From: SHXO01 sp964523885
GTDB taxonomy: Bacteria > Pseudomonadota > Gammaproteobacteria > Burkholderiales > SHXO01
Assembly (NCBI GenBank): GCA_964523885.1
Contig: CAZFYX010000069.1
Location: 170,447-234,446, forward strand
Length of the DNA: 64,000 nt
Direction: 5' to 3'
The position numbers were made by a program, and so were the translations under genes. Below the pieces are notes generated by a model, which worked only from the letters and a program-made list of their open reading frames with translations, was not told the DNA's origin and did no database searches. Positions 26,858-34,640 of this stretch are shown piece by piece. How positions within the stretch are numbered: position 1 is the first letter of the stretch; every line of letters begins with the position of its first letter.

Positions 26858-27370
26858 ATGAAGCGGATTCAGGAATGGATCGACCGGATGGCCGAGCGCC
26901 GCGTGCGCCAGGCGGCGCAGCTCACCAGCCGGCGCGGGGCGCTGGCGCGGTTCGGGGCGGTGATGGTGGGCACGATGGCCATGCCGATGCTGCCGTTCGA
27001 CCGGTCGGGCAACGCCTATGCGCAGGGCAAGAACGACGACGACACCAGCTGCGAGTACTGGCGCAACTGCGCCCTGGACGGGTTCCTGTGCACCTGCTGC
27101 GGCGGCAGCGTGACCTCATGCCCGCCGGGGTCCCAGGTGTCGAAGGTGACCTGGGTCGGCACCTGCGCGAACCCGAAGGACGGGAAGGCATACCTGGTCA
27201 GCTACAACGACTGCTGCGGCAAGACCGCGTGCGGCCGCTGCCTGTGCAACTACAACGAGCGTGAGCGCCCTGGCTATCGCATGGGCACGTTCAACGACAT
27301 CAACTGGTGCATGGCCAACACCCAGACCATGTACCACTGCACGGTGTCGGCGCTCGTCGGTACCGCGTAA
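26858..27370 (+). CDS. aauA: Aromatic amine dehydrogenase small (TTQ) subunit
   Basis: A 170-residue precursor of the TTQ subunit, which oxidatively deaminates aromatic amines such as tyramine or phenylethylamine. A twin-arginine signal (SRRGALARF at 24-32) ends near AYAQ (residue 55). The tryptophans that form TTQ are Trp99 (VTWVGTC) and Trp150 (INWCMAN), 51 residues apart as in the Alcaligenes enzyme, and the catalytic base corresponds to Asp118 in YNDCCGK. All the cysteine-rich spacing is kept. GGGAGGG precedes the ATG. Confidence 0.92.
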   Translation: MKRIQEWIDRMAERRVRQAAQLTSRRGALARFGAVMVGTMAMPMLPFDRSGNAYAQGKNDDDTSCEYWRNCALDGFLCTCCGGSVTSCPPGSQVSKVTWVGTCANPKDGKAYLVSYNDCCGKTACGRCLCNYNERERPGYRMGTFNDINWCMANTQTMYHCTVSALVGTA

Positions 27371-27390
27371 CACCCGCGCAAGCCGGACCG

Positions 27391-27415
27391 GGGGAGCCCC
27401 GACAGGCGGCTCCCC
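27391..27415 (+). other. Stem-loop between aauA and cytochrome gene
   Basis: GGGGAGCC and GGCTCCCC form an 8-bp stem with a 9-nt loop in the 73-bp gap. No T-run follows, so it is more likely an mRNA-stabilising or partial attenuation element that sets a lower level of the cytochrome than of aauA. Confidence 0.5.
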
Positions 27416-27443
27416 TGCGCGCTCACCTGCAGCCCCAGATGCC

Positions 27444-27989
27444 GTGAAGCCCATCTCCCGCTGGGCCCTTCCCGCTGCATGCGCGGCGCTGCTGGCGTGG
27501 GCCGCAGCGGCTGCACAGGCGCAGGACCCTGCCGCCTCCCCGCGCTTCCCGTCCACCGCCAAGCGCACCACACAGCCCATCGCTGCGCCCAACGCGCCGC
27601 CCACGAGCGAGGACGCGCTGCGCGATCCGCAGCGCTACAACTACGTGCTGCACTGCTCGGGCTGCCACTTCCTGCACGGCGAGGGCATGCCGAGCGGCGG
27701 CATCCCGCGCGTGCGCGACCAGCTCGGCTACTTCCTCGCGCTGCCCGAGGGGCGCGCCTACCTCATGCAGGTGCCCGGACTGCTGTCGGCCGGCATGACC
27801 GACGAGCAGGCGGCTGGCGTGATCAACTGGATGATCGAAGCCTTCGCCGGGCCGTCGCGCCCGGTGGACTTCCTCCCCTACACCGCCGACGAGGCGCAGC
27901 GTTACCGCCTGCAGAAGCCCGCCGACATCATCGGCAAGCGCCGCGAGCTCGCGCAGCAGCTGCGGGAGGCGGGGTATCCGATCCAGTAG
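27444..27989 (+). CDS. Periplasmic mono-heme cytochrome c of the aau operon
   Basis: A 181-residue c-type cytochrome. A signal peptide (WALPAACAALLAWAAAAAQA) precedes a single CSGCH heme site near residue 71 and a C-terminal soluble domain. The GTG start at 27444 is chosen because it opens the signal peptide; no strong SD is seen. In the Alcaligenes aau cluster the gene after aauA also encodes a mono-heme cytochrome, which suggests this one takes electrons from, or passes them on from, the dehydrogenase. Confidence 0.8.
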   Translation: MKPISRWALPAACAALLAWAAAAAQAQDPAASPRFPSTAKRTTQPIAAPNAPPTSEDALRDPQRYNYVLHCSGCHFLHGEGMPSGGIPRVRDQLGYFLALPEGRAYLMQVPGLLSAGMTDEQAAGVINWMIEAFAGPSRPVDFLPYTADEAQRYRLQKPADIIGKRRELAQQLREAGYPIQ

Positions 27990-28013
27990 GGGCTGGTCCA
28001 TACCGCCTGCCTC

Positions 28014-28105
28014 TTACCGCCAAGGACGCCAAGGACGCGGAGGAAAGCCCCCTGCGCATCCTGCCTGTCGTGTTCCTTGGTGTCCTTTGCGTCCTTGGCG
28101 GTGAG
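28014..28105. repeat. Inverted nonamer array (CGCCAAGGA) between convergent genes
   Basis: The left arm (28014-28046) holds ACCGCCAAGGA, CGCCAAGGA and CGCGGAGGA; the right arm (28072-28105) holds TTCCTTGG, TGTCCTTTG and CGTCCTTGGCGGT. Same architecture as the array at 16038-16166 with a different unit. Confidence 0.75.
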
Positions 28106-28178
28106 CGCTTCTCTCTAGCGTTTCCTCGCTGCGCGAGCAATCCGGGCCGGCCCTTGCAGCCGGCCCCCGGTTACGCGG

Positions 28179-29537
28179 CTAGCGCACGTCGACGTCGGTG
28201 CGGCGGATCGATGCGGAGATCTCGACGCGGCGGTCCTTCTGCACGCATGCGATCAGCTGGCTGCGGTCGAGGCCGACGCATTCGTCCGGACGCGTGACCG
28301 GCTGGTACATCCCCTTGCCGATCACCTTCAGCTTGGTCACCGGCACGCCCTGCTTCACCAGGTAGCGCGCCACCGCCCACGCACGACGCTCCGACAGGTA
28401 CTGGTTGTACTCCTCGGTGCCGATGCGGTCGGCGTGGCCCACGATCTCGAGCTGGTCGTACTCCGCGTCCTTGAGCTTGGTGGCGAGCTGGTCGAGCAGC
28501 ACCTTGGTCTCGTCGCGCAGCACCGCCCTGTCGAAGTCGAACTCGCCTTCGCCGTCGACGCCGATCGTCATCGGCAGCATGCCGCCGAGCGTCTGCGGCA
28601 TCACGACTTCGTGCGAGCTGGCCTTCTCGCCCGGGGCCTGCACCACGCCGGCGATCATCGGTGCGCCGCCCTGGCCGCCGCCCTGTCCTGCCGCCGCGCT
28701 GGCGTCGCCGATGTCGTCGGCAGTCGATGGCAGCGCGCTGGCACCGGCACCGGTCGTTCCGCCGCTGCCCAGGTCCGTGCCCACGGCCTGTTCCGCGGAC
28801 GATGCGGCACCGACGTCGGCGCCGGATGCGGAGCCATTCCCCGTCCCGCCCGCAGCAGTTGCATCGCGGGAAGCGTCGTCTGCGCCTGCGCTGCTGGCAC
28901 CCGATGTGCCGCTGTCTCCGGCCGATGCATTGCCCGCCGTCGCACCGGCGTTGCCGTTCGTCGTGCCGCCACCGTTCGTCGCGCCGTTACCCGTGCCGCT
29001 GTCGGCGCCGGTTGCGCTGTCGCCCGCACCTGCCTGGTTCGCAGCGCCAGCATCCGCGCTTGCGCCCGCAACCCCGGACGCGTCCGTCGTCGCGCCGGCT
29101 GCGTCGCTGCCGGCCTTGCCCTCGCTCGCATCGGCTGTCGCGCCGGTGGTGCTGTCCGAACCGCTGCCCGCGGCACGGTCCTGTCCGTCGGCACCCGTTG
29201 CATTCGCACCCGCAGCGGCATCGCTGGCGGCTGCGCTGGCGCCGCTGCTCGCCGCAGCCTGGTCGCTCTCGGGGCTGCGCGATGCGTCGGGTGCAGTGCC
29301 GCCCGATGTCGATGCCGACTTGTCGGGGACGGCGGACGCCGTGGCGCCGCCCGCCGCGCTGCGCGACACCTTCGCGCGTGCGTCCGGGCCCACTGCGCTG
29401 CTCGAGCGCCAGCTGCTGCCGCTCGCACACGCGCACAACAGTGCGGTCAGCGCGACGATCGCGCCTGCGCGAGCCAATGGAACGATGCGGCGGTCCGCGG
29501 GAGTTGCGCCTGCTTGGGCGGATTGGATGATGTTCAA
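28179..29537 (-). CDS. OmpA-type lipoprotein with long low-complexity linker
   Basis: A 452-residue protein with three parts: a signal peptide with a lipobox-like LCAC (lipidated Cys probably at 37), a roughly 280-residue linker made almost only of Ala, Gly, Ser, Thr, Asp and Asn, and a C-terminal OmpA domain (ATKLKDAEYDQLEIVGHADR, YLSERRAWAVARYLV) that binds peptidoglycan. It probably tethers the outer membrane to the wall across a long flexible spacer. Translation starts at a TTG (29535-29537) with GAGGAG seven bases upstream; there is no ATG nearby. It is transcribed from a strong promoter about 300 bp away. Confidence 0.8.
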   Translation of the reverse strand: MNIIQSAQAGATPADRRIVPLARAGAIVALTALLCACASGSSWRSSSAVGPDARAKVSRSAAGGATASAVPDKSASTSGGTAPDASRSPESDQAAASSGASAAASDAAAGANATGADGQDRAAGSGSDSTTGATADASEGKAGSDAAGATTDASGVAGASADAGAANQAGAGDSATGADSGTGNGATNGGGTTNGNAGATAGNASAGDSGTSGASSAGADDASRDATAAGGTGNGSASGADVGAASSAEQAVGTDLGSGGTTGAGASALPSTADDIGDASAAAGQGGGQGGAPMIAGVVQAPGEKASSHEVVMPQTLGGMLPMTIGVDGEGEFDFDRAVLRDETKVLLDQLATKLKDAEYDQLEIVGHADRIGTEEYNQYLSERRAWAVARYLVKQGVPVTKLKVIGKGMYQPVTRPDECVGLDRSQLIACVQKDRRVEISASIRRTDVDVR

Positions 29538-29833
29538 GTGGTCACTCCTCGTTCAGGTCGGTTGCATGGTGAGCAGTCGCTCGAGCATGGCACGGCCGGA
29601 AAGCCTTGCTCGCACCTCCCTGTGGCGGGCCGGTGCCGTTGCCGTTCGGGTCGACGTGCGATGGCGTCGACGGACGAGCGCAGCGCTGCTGCTGTCGTCC
29701 GCGGGCGGCGTCGGTTCACGATGACAGCCGCTGCGCGGAGTGCTCCTCGATGTGACTCCGGGCCGACACGTTGCGTGCCGGAACCTTCGCCTGTTCTTGT
29801 GCCGCCTGCGGGAGCGGTGGAGGAGGCAACTAC

Positions 29834-29871
29834 ATTTGTGCAAATAATATTGCCACAGATGGGCGTGTCAA
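29834..29871 (-). promoter_or_regulatory. Strong sigma70 promoter with overlapping operator, for OmpA-type gene
   Basis: On the minus strand TTGACA (29866-29871) and TATTAT (29844-29849) are separated by 16 bp. The dyad ATTTG-TG-CAAAT at 29834-29845 overlaps the -10 region and resembles ATTTGTACGAAT at 30720-30731. The mRNA would have a leader of about 300 nt before the TTG start at 29537; the leader holds no other convincing gene. Confidence 0.6.
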
Positions 29872-29967
29872 GGCGGCGCTTCGCGCGCGCGGGGGCCGAC
29901 GCGCGCCGCAGGTGCGGCCGCCGTCAGCGTGTTTCGTGCCCGCCCGCGGAGGAGCCGGGGCCGACGC

Positions 29968-30540
29968 TCAGGAAGCGTGGGGGCCGTTCGCGCGCGAGCG
30001 GGTGGGGATGCGATCGGACATCGCGCCGAGCAGCCGCGTGAGCTGCGCATCCAGATGGCGCAGCTCATCGCGCGGCAGGCGCTCGAGCGCGTCCGGCAGG
30101 ACGCCGCGGGCGCTTTCCGGTGCGCGCCCCAGCAGGCGCTCGCCCGCGCGCGTGAGGTACAGCCGCACGACGCGGCGGTCGTCGTCGTTGCGCACGCGCC
30201 TGACCAGCTTCGCCTGCACGAGCTTCTCGACCAGGTTGCTCACGGTGGACTGCCGCAGCGACAGCAGGGCAGTGAGGTCGGAGACCCGCGCGCCCGGATG
30301 GCGGTGCAGCTCGGCCAGCGCCCAGAGCTCCGCCGCGGTGACGCCCGGCTTGCGCTCGCTGGCCGCGGCCGGCAGCTTGGCCGCGCGGAAGATCTCGCGG
30401 AACTTTCCGAGCACCTCCAGTGCCAGACCGTCATGACGGGTGGGAGCGGCGGGCCTGGAGAGTGCCGCGATGGATGACTTGCCCGGACGGGGAACGCGTG
30501 CGTTCCTCGCCCGGACGCCGGGATTGGTGCTGGTCTCCAC
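29968..30540 (-). CDS. MarR-family transcription regulator
   Basis: A 190-residue MarR regulator with a winged helix (PGARVSDLTALLSLRQSTVSNLVEKLVQAKLVRRVRNDDDRRVVRLYLT) and a 40-residue N-terminal extension. It starts at a GTG with a weak AAGG upstream. It lies between two promoters that carry similar ATTTGTRCRAAT dyads (29834 and 30720), so it likely represses the OmpA-type and YajG-like lipoprotein genes. The effector is unknown. Confidence 0.85.
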   Translation of the reverse strand: METSTNPGVRARNARVPRPGKSSIAALSRPAAPTRHDGLALEVLGKFREIFRAAKLPAAASERKPGVTAAELWALAELHRHPGARVSDLTALLSLRQSTVSNLVEKLVQAKLVRRVRNDDDRRVVRLYLTRAGERLLGRAPESARGVLPDALERLPRDELRHLDAQLTRLLGAMSDRIPTRSRANGPHAS

Positions 30541-30861
30541 GGTGGTGCGCCTTTTCGTTTGGTTTATTGGCGGTGGTGCGCCATGCCGCCCTGCATCGCC
30601 TCAGATGCATAAGCGGGCGGCATGGGATTCCTTGCGCTGCAATTATGACCATGGCGAGGCGCCGGCAACAAGAGGGGCGCGGCCCCGATCCGGCGCAGGC
30701 GCCCCGGTTGAGCTTTTGTATTTGTACGAATATACTGGCGCGCACTCCCCGCCGTGCCGACGATGCCTGCTCCGCCCATGCCGCGGTGCCGGTATGCTTT
30801 GGCGTCGCGCCGCGGGCCGGCAGCCAACCTGGCAACTCCAACCAACGAGAGGAGAACTCGC
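30541..30861. promoter_or_regulatory. Divergent regulatory region of marR and yajG-like genes
   Basis: The 321-bp gap has no supported gene. On the plus strand TTGAGC (30708-30713) and TATACT (30731-30736) form a sigma70 promoter with a 17-bp spacer for the lipoprotein gene. The operator-like ATTTGTACGAAT (30720-30731, one mismatch between arms) lies between and touches the -10, where a bound repressor would block polymerase. Confidence 0.65.
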
Positions 30862-31452
30862 GTGAAGCTCGCCCTTAGGATCTTCCTGCCGCTGGTCGCC
30901 GCCGCGGCCCTGCTGGTGCAGGGTTGCGCCGTGCAGCCGCAGAACATCGCACTCGACCCGACCATGCAGGTGCCGCAGTCCAAAGTCGGCCAGGGCAAGA
31001 CGGTGCAGGTGGTGGTGCGCGATGCGCGCCCGCGCAAGACGCTCGGCACGGTGGGCGACCTGAACGGCAAGTGGGCACACGTCTCGATCGAGAACGACCT
31101 CACCATCCCGGTGTACCAGGCGGTGTCGGCCGGGCTGATCAAGCAGGGCTTCATGGTGCAGCCCACGCCGTCCAACGACGGCCGCAAGCTCGAGGTCGAG
31201 GTGCGCGAGATCGACTACCAGTCGTCCAAGGACGGCTTCCTCTACAAGACCGAGGGCAATGCCGCGGTGGCGGCGATCGCCAACAACGGCGAGACCCGGT
31301 ACGAGCGCATCTATCGCGCCGGCGAGACGCTGCCCAGCAGCCCGACCGTGCCCAGCGAAGCCGAGAACGTCAAGGCTGTGAACCGGATCGTGGGCTACAC
31401 GCTCGAGGACATGCTCAAGGACGACCGGCTGATCGCCACGCTGGTGCAGTGA
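30862..31452 (+). CDS. YajG-like lipoprotein
   Basis: A 196-residue lipoprotein. The signal ends with the lipobox LVQGC (Cys22). The mature part resembles YajG (DUF/lipoprotein LPP20-like fold): VVVRDARPRKTLGTVGDLNG, then GFMVQPTPSNDGRKLEVEVREIDYQ and the C-terminal KAVNRIVGYTLEDMLKD. YajG sits in the envelope; function unknown. The GTG is chosen because GAGAGGAG lies before it. Confidence 0.75.
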   Translation: MKLALRIFLPLVAAAALLVQGCAVQPQNIALDPTMQVPQSKVGQGKTVQVVVRDARPRKTLGTVGDLNGKWAHVSIENDLTIPVYQAVSAGLIKQGFMVQPTPSNDGRKLEVEVREIDYQSSKDGFLYKTEGNAAVAAIANNGETRYERIYRAGETLPSSPTVPSEAENVKAVNRIVGYTLEDMLKDDRLIATLVQ

Positions 31453-31484
31453 GGCAGAGCGCCTGCATCGAAAACTGAGGGTCG

Positions 31485-31519
31485 CGGAGGCATTGGCGCA
31501 CAGCGTTGCAGTGCCTCCG
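31485..31519 (+). terminator. Hairpin between convergent lipoprotein and nrdJ genes
   Basis: CGGAGGCA and TGCCTCCG form an 8-bp stem around a 19-nt loop that can itself pair weakly (GCGCA/TTGC). The hairpin is followed by TCTGCTTC, T-rich but not a classic run. It lies 32 bp after the lipoprotein stop. Confidence 0.4.
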
Positions 31520-31575
31520 TCTGCTTCAGTGCCCCCTGAGTCGAATGCCGTTCCGTCGCTCCCGGCCTGCAGGTC

Positions 31576-34422
31576 TCACCCGCAGGCCCCCACTGCGCCG
31601 CAGGCGGTGCAGAACTCGCAGCCGTCCTTCTTGATCAGCGCGTAGTTGCCGCACTCCTTGCACTGCTTGCCTGCCAGCGTGCCGTAGCTGCGTACCTGCT
31701 CGGGCTCCCGGTCGGCCTCGGGAATCTCCAGCACCCCCATCTCCACCACCGGGTAGCCGCGCTCGTCCAGCACGCCGAGCATGGCGTAGCGGTGGATGAT
31801 GAGCCGTGCGATGTACGCCACCGTCGAGGGGAAGTTCTGCTGCTTCTCCTCGCCCGGCACGCGCGCCAGGAAGTCGCCCAGCGGCTCGCCGTAATTGAGC
31901 AGCTTGCGCAGCTTCATCCCGATCCAGGCCGGGTCGATCACCCGCATGTCCAGCGACAGCAGCTTGCACAGCCCGTCGAGCGCGCGCGGATAGGCGCCGG
32001 CGAGCCACACCGAGTATGGCCGGCGCTGGCCGTTGGGCAGCACGAGCTCCTTGAGCATCAGCACGAAGTCGTCGCCCGAGTTGCGGTTGTGCACGTCCAC
32101 CGTCCACGACATGGTGCCGTCGGTTCCGGTCTTCGGCTCCTTCTTTGCGAACAGCGCGTCGAGCACCGGCGAGCGCTCCGGGTCGCGCGCGAGGGTGCCG
32201 AGCTGGTCCACGCGGAAGCGCACGATGCGCGCGAAAGCCGCGACCATGCTGGGCACGCGCACGGGCTTGCCGCTCGGCGGGAGCGGACAGTCGAACGCGT
32301 CGTCGCCGGCGGTGCGCGCGAGCATATCCAGCTTCATCCGCAGCCATGCCTTGTCCTGCGCGCGCAGGTCCATCGACAGCGTCTTCGCCACCGCGCCCAG
32401 CCCGCGCGGCTGCTCGTTGCCGTTGACCCACACCTCGAACGGGTGCGGCTCGCCGTCCTCGACGTGGCCGACGAAGATGGCGAACCTGCCGAACGGCGAC
32501 TCGACCATGTAGGTCCACGACGGATTGCCGCCGGGCAGCTGCGGCCGCCCCGGCCAGCGCAGGCTGTACAGGGCGGGCGTGGGCGCGGCCTCCAGGCGGA
32601 TGCGGCGATCGACGTCGGTCGTGTCGAGGTCGTTGGGCTGCTGTGCCTCGGGCGTCACCGACAACACCGCACCGAGGATCTTGTTGGGGCGGTAGGTGGT
32701 GATGCCCTTCAGACCCGCGCGCCAGGCCTCGAGGTAGAGATCCTTGAAGTCCTCGTACGGATAGTCCTCGGGCACGTTCACCGTCTTGCTGATCGCCGAG
32801 TCGACGAACGGCGCCACCGCCGCCACCATGCGCATGTGATCGCGCGCGGAGATCTCCAGTGCAGTGACGAATTCCTGGGGCAGCTTCTCGACGTCGCCGC
32901 CCAGGTGCCGGTACAGACGCCAGGCGTGGTCTTCCACGTCGTAGGTCTTGAACGAATTGTCCGGCATGCGCTTCTTGCGCTGGTAGGTCCACGAGAACGG
33001 CGGCTCGATGCCGTTGGCCGCGTTGTCCGCGAAGGCCAGCGAGATCGTCCCGGTCGGCGCGATCGACAGCAGGTGGCTGTTGCGCAGGCCGTGCTTGCGG
33101 ATCTCGGCCTTGAGCGCGTCGGGCAGGCGCGAGGCGAAGCGGGGTGCGGCCAGGTACTGCTCGGCGTCGAAGCGCGGGAATGCACCCTTCTCACGCGCGA
33201 TCGCGACCGACGATGCATAGGCCTCGTCGCGCATGGCCTGCGCGATCTTCGCGGCCATCTCTCGAGCGGGTTCGCTATCGTAGCGCAGCCCGAGCATGAT
33301 CAGCGCATCGCCGAGCCCGGTGAAGCCCAGGCCCACGCGCCGCTTGTTGCGTGCCTCCTCGGCCTGCTGCGGCAGCGGCCACACCGTTGCATCGAGCACG
33401 TTGTCGAGCATGCGAATGGCGGGGCGTACCACGTTGCCGAACGCTTCGAAGTCGAAGCGCGCGTTCCCGGTGAACGGCTCGGAGACGAACGGGGTGAGGT
33501 TGATGCTGCCCAGGCAGCAGCAGCCGTAGCTCGGTAGAGGCTGCTCTCCGCACGGGTTCGTCGATTCGATGACCTCGCAATAGGACAGGTTGTTGTCCGT
33601 GTTCGCGCGCTCGACGAAGAACACGCCGGGCTCGGCGTGATCGTAGGTCGAGTCCATGATCTGCTTCCACAGCTCGCGCGCCTTCAGCGTGCGGTACACC
33701 CACTTGCCGTCCGCGCGCTGCTTCGGCTCGCCGTCGTGCCAGTCGCGGCTGGGCGGCTGGCTGTGCACCAGTTCCCAGTCGTCGTCGGCCTCGATCGCGC
33801 GCATGAAGGCGTCCGTCACTGCGACGCTGACATTGAAGTTCTTCAGGTCGCCGTGGTCCTTGGCATGGATGAAGTCCTCGATGTCGGGGTGATCGCAGCG
33901 CAGGATGCCCATCTGCGCGCCGCGCCGCGAGCCGGCCGATTCCACCGTCTCGCAGCTCTGGTCGAACACCTTCATGTACGACACCGGCCCGCTGGCGCTG
34001 CTCTGCGTGCCGCGCACCAGGGCGCCCCTGGGCCGGATCGAGGAGAAGTCGTAGCCCACGCCGCCGCCGCGACGCATGGTCTCGGCCGCTTCCATCAGCG
34101 CCACATAGATCCCGGCCTTGCCGTCCACCGTCTCGGATACGGAATCGCCGACGGGCTGCACGAAGCAGTTGATGAGCGTGGCGGCAAGCTCGGTGCCGGC
34201 GGCCGAGTTGATGCGCCCGCCCGGAATGAAGCCGTTCTCCAGGGCCTCGAAGAACGCCGGCTCCCACTTCGCCGGATCCTTCTCCACCGCGGCCAGCGCG
34301 TGCGCGACCCGCCGGCGGACCTGTTCGATGGTGTGTTCGTCGCCCTTCGCGTACTTCTCCAGCAGCACGTCGAGGGTGACCTGCTGGGCGGGAAGGTTGA
34401 GGATGCTGTCGTCGAGCTTCAT
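31576..34422 (-). CDS. nrdJ: B12-dependent ribonucleotide reductase (class II)
   Basis: A 948-residue adenosylcobalamin-dependent ribonucleotide reductase that makes deoxynucleotides with or without oxygen. Motifs are VESAGSRRGAQMGILRCDHPDI, the active-site NPCGEQPLPSYGCCCLGSINL, and a C-terminal zinc-finger tail (CKECGNYALIKKDGCEFCTACG) that reduces the active site. The gene stands alone. The 218 bp upstream carry no recognisable cobalamin riboswitch. Confidence 0.95.
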   Translation of the reverse strand: MKLDDSILNLPAQQVTLDVLLEKYAKGDEHTIEQVRRRVAHALAAVEKDPAKWEPAFFEALENGFIPGGRINSAAGTELAATLINCFVQPVGDSVSETVDGKAGIYVALMEAAETMRRGGGVGYDFSSIRPRGALVRGTQSSASGPVSYMKVFDQSCETVESAGSRRGAQMGILRCDHPDIEDFIHAKDHGDLKNFNVSVAVTDAFMRAIEADDDWELVHSQPPSRDWHDGEPKQRADGKWVYRTLKARELWKQIMDSTYDHAEPGVFFVERANTDNNLSYCEVIESTNPCGEQPLPSYGCCCLGSINLTPFVSEPFTGNARFDFEAFGNVVRPAIRMLDNVLDATVWPLPQQAEEARNKRRVGLGFTGLGDALIMLGLRYDSEPAREMAAKIAQAMRDEAYASSVAIAREKGAFPRFDAEQYLAAPRFASRLPDALKAEIRKHGLRNSHLLSIAPTGTISLAFADNAANGIEPPFSWTYQRKKRMPDNSFKTYDVEDHAWRLYRHLGGDVEKLPQEFVTALEISARDHMRMVAAVAPFVDSAISKTVNVPEDYPYEDFKDLYLEAWRAGLKGITTYRPNKILGAVLSVTPEAQQPNDLDTTDVDRRIRLEAAPTPALYSLRWPGRPQLPGGNPSWTYMVESPFGRFAIFVGHVEDGEPHPFEVWVNGNEQPRGLGAVAKTLSMDLRAQDKAWLRMKLDMLARTAGDDAFDCPLPPSGKPVRVPSMVAAFARIVRFRVDQLGTLARDPERSPVLDALFAKKEPKTGTDGTMSWTVDVHNRNSGDDFVLMLKELVLPNGQRRPYSVWLAGAYPRALDGLCKLLSLDMRVIDPAWIGMKLRKLLNYGEPLGDFLARVPGEEKQQNFPSTVAYIARLIIHRYAMLGVLDERGYPVVEMGVLEIPEADREPEQVRSYGTLAGKQCKECGNYALIKKDGCEFCTACGAVGACG

Positions 34423-34640
34423 TGTCGCTCCCGGGGAACGATGCGAGAGGAGGTGGGAACGCCTATCTTACGCCGGCTCGCCGGCTGCCCACATCATGGA
34501 GTTCGGTGATGCGCAATGCGCGCGGCATGGCGGCTGCATGGCATCTTGCACAGGGGTGTCCGGCGCGGCATTTGAGATGGCGCAAACGCAGTGCGCCGGG
34601 GTCGCAGGCGGCGCCGGGTGTCGGCGCCGCCGCGGCGCTG
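34423..34640. other. nrdJ upstream region, no element recognised
   Basis: Two hundred and eighteen bases between nrdJ and the FAD oxidase gene. I looked on the minus strand for a cobalamin riboswitch (B12 box and conserved core) and an NrdR box and saw neither. GC-rich hairpin-prone stretches (for example GCGCCGCC repeats at 34610-34635) follow the oxidase stop. Confidence 0.4.

Noticed and set aside
28405..30041. Plus-strand frames of 439 and 535 residues over the OmpA-type gene
   Set aside because: They mirror the low-complexity linker codons on the opposite strand and extend without a plausible domain or ribosome binding site.
30440..30865. A 141-residue plus-strand frame in the marR-lipoprotein gap
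   Set aside because: It overlaps the promoter and operator, has irregular codon use and no homology that I recognise.
34423..34640. Cobalamin riboswitch upstream of nrdJ
   Set aside because: No B12 box or conserved core could be seen on the minus strand despite the B12-dependent product.
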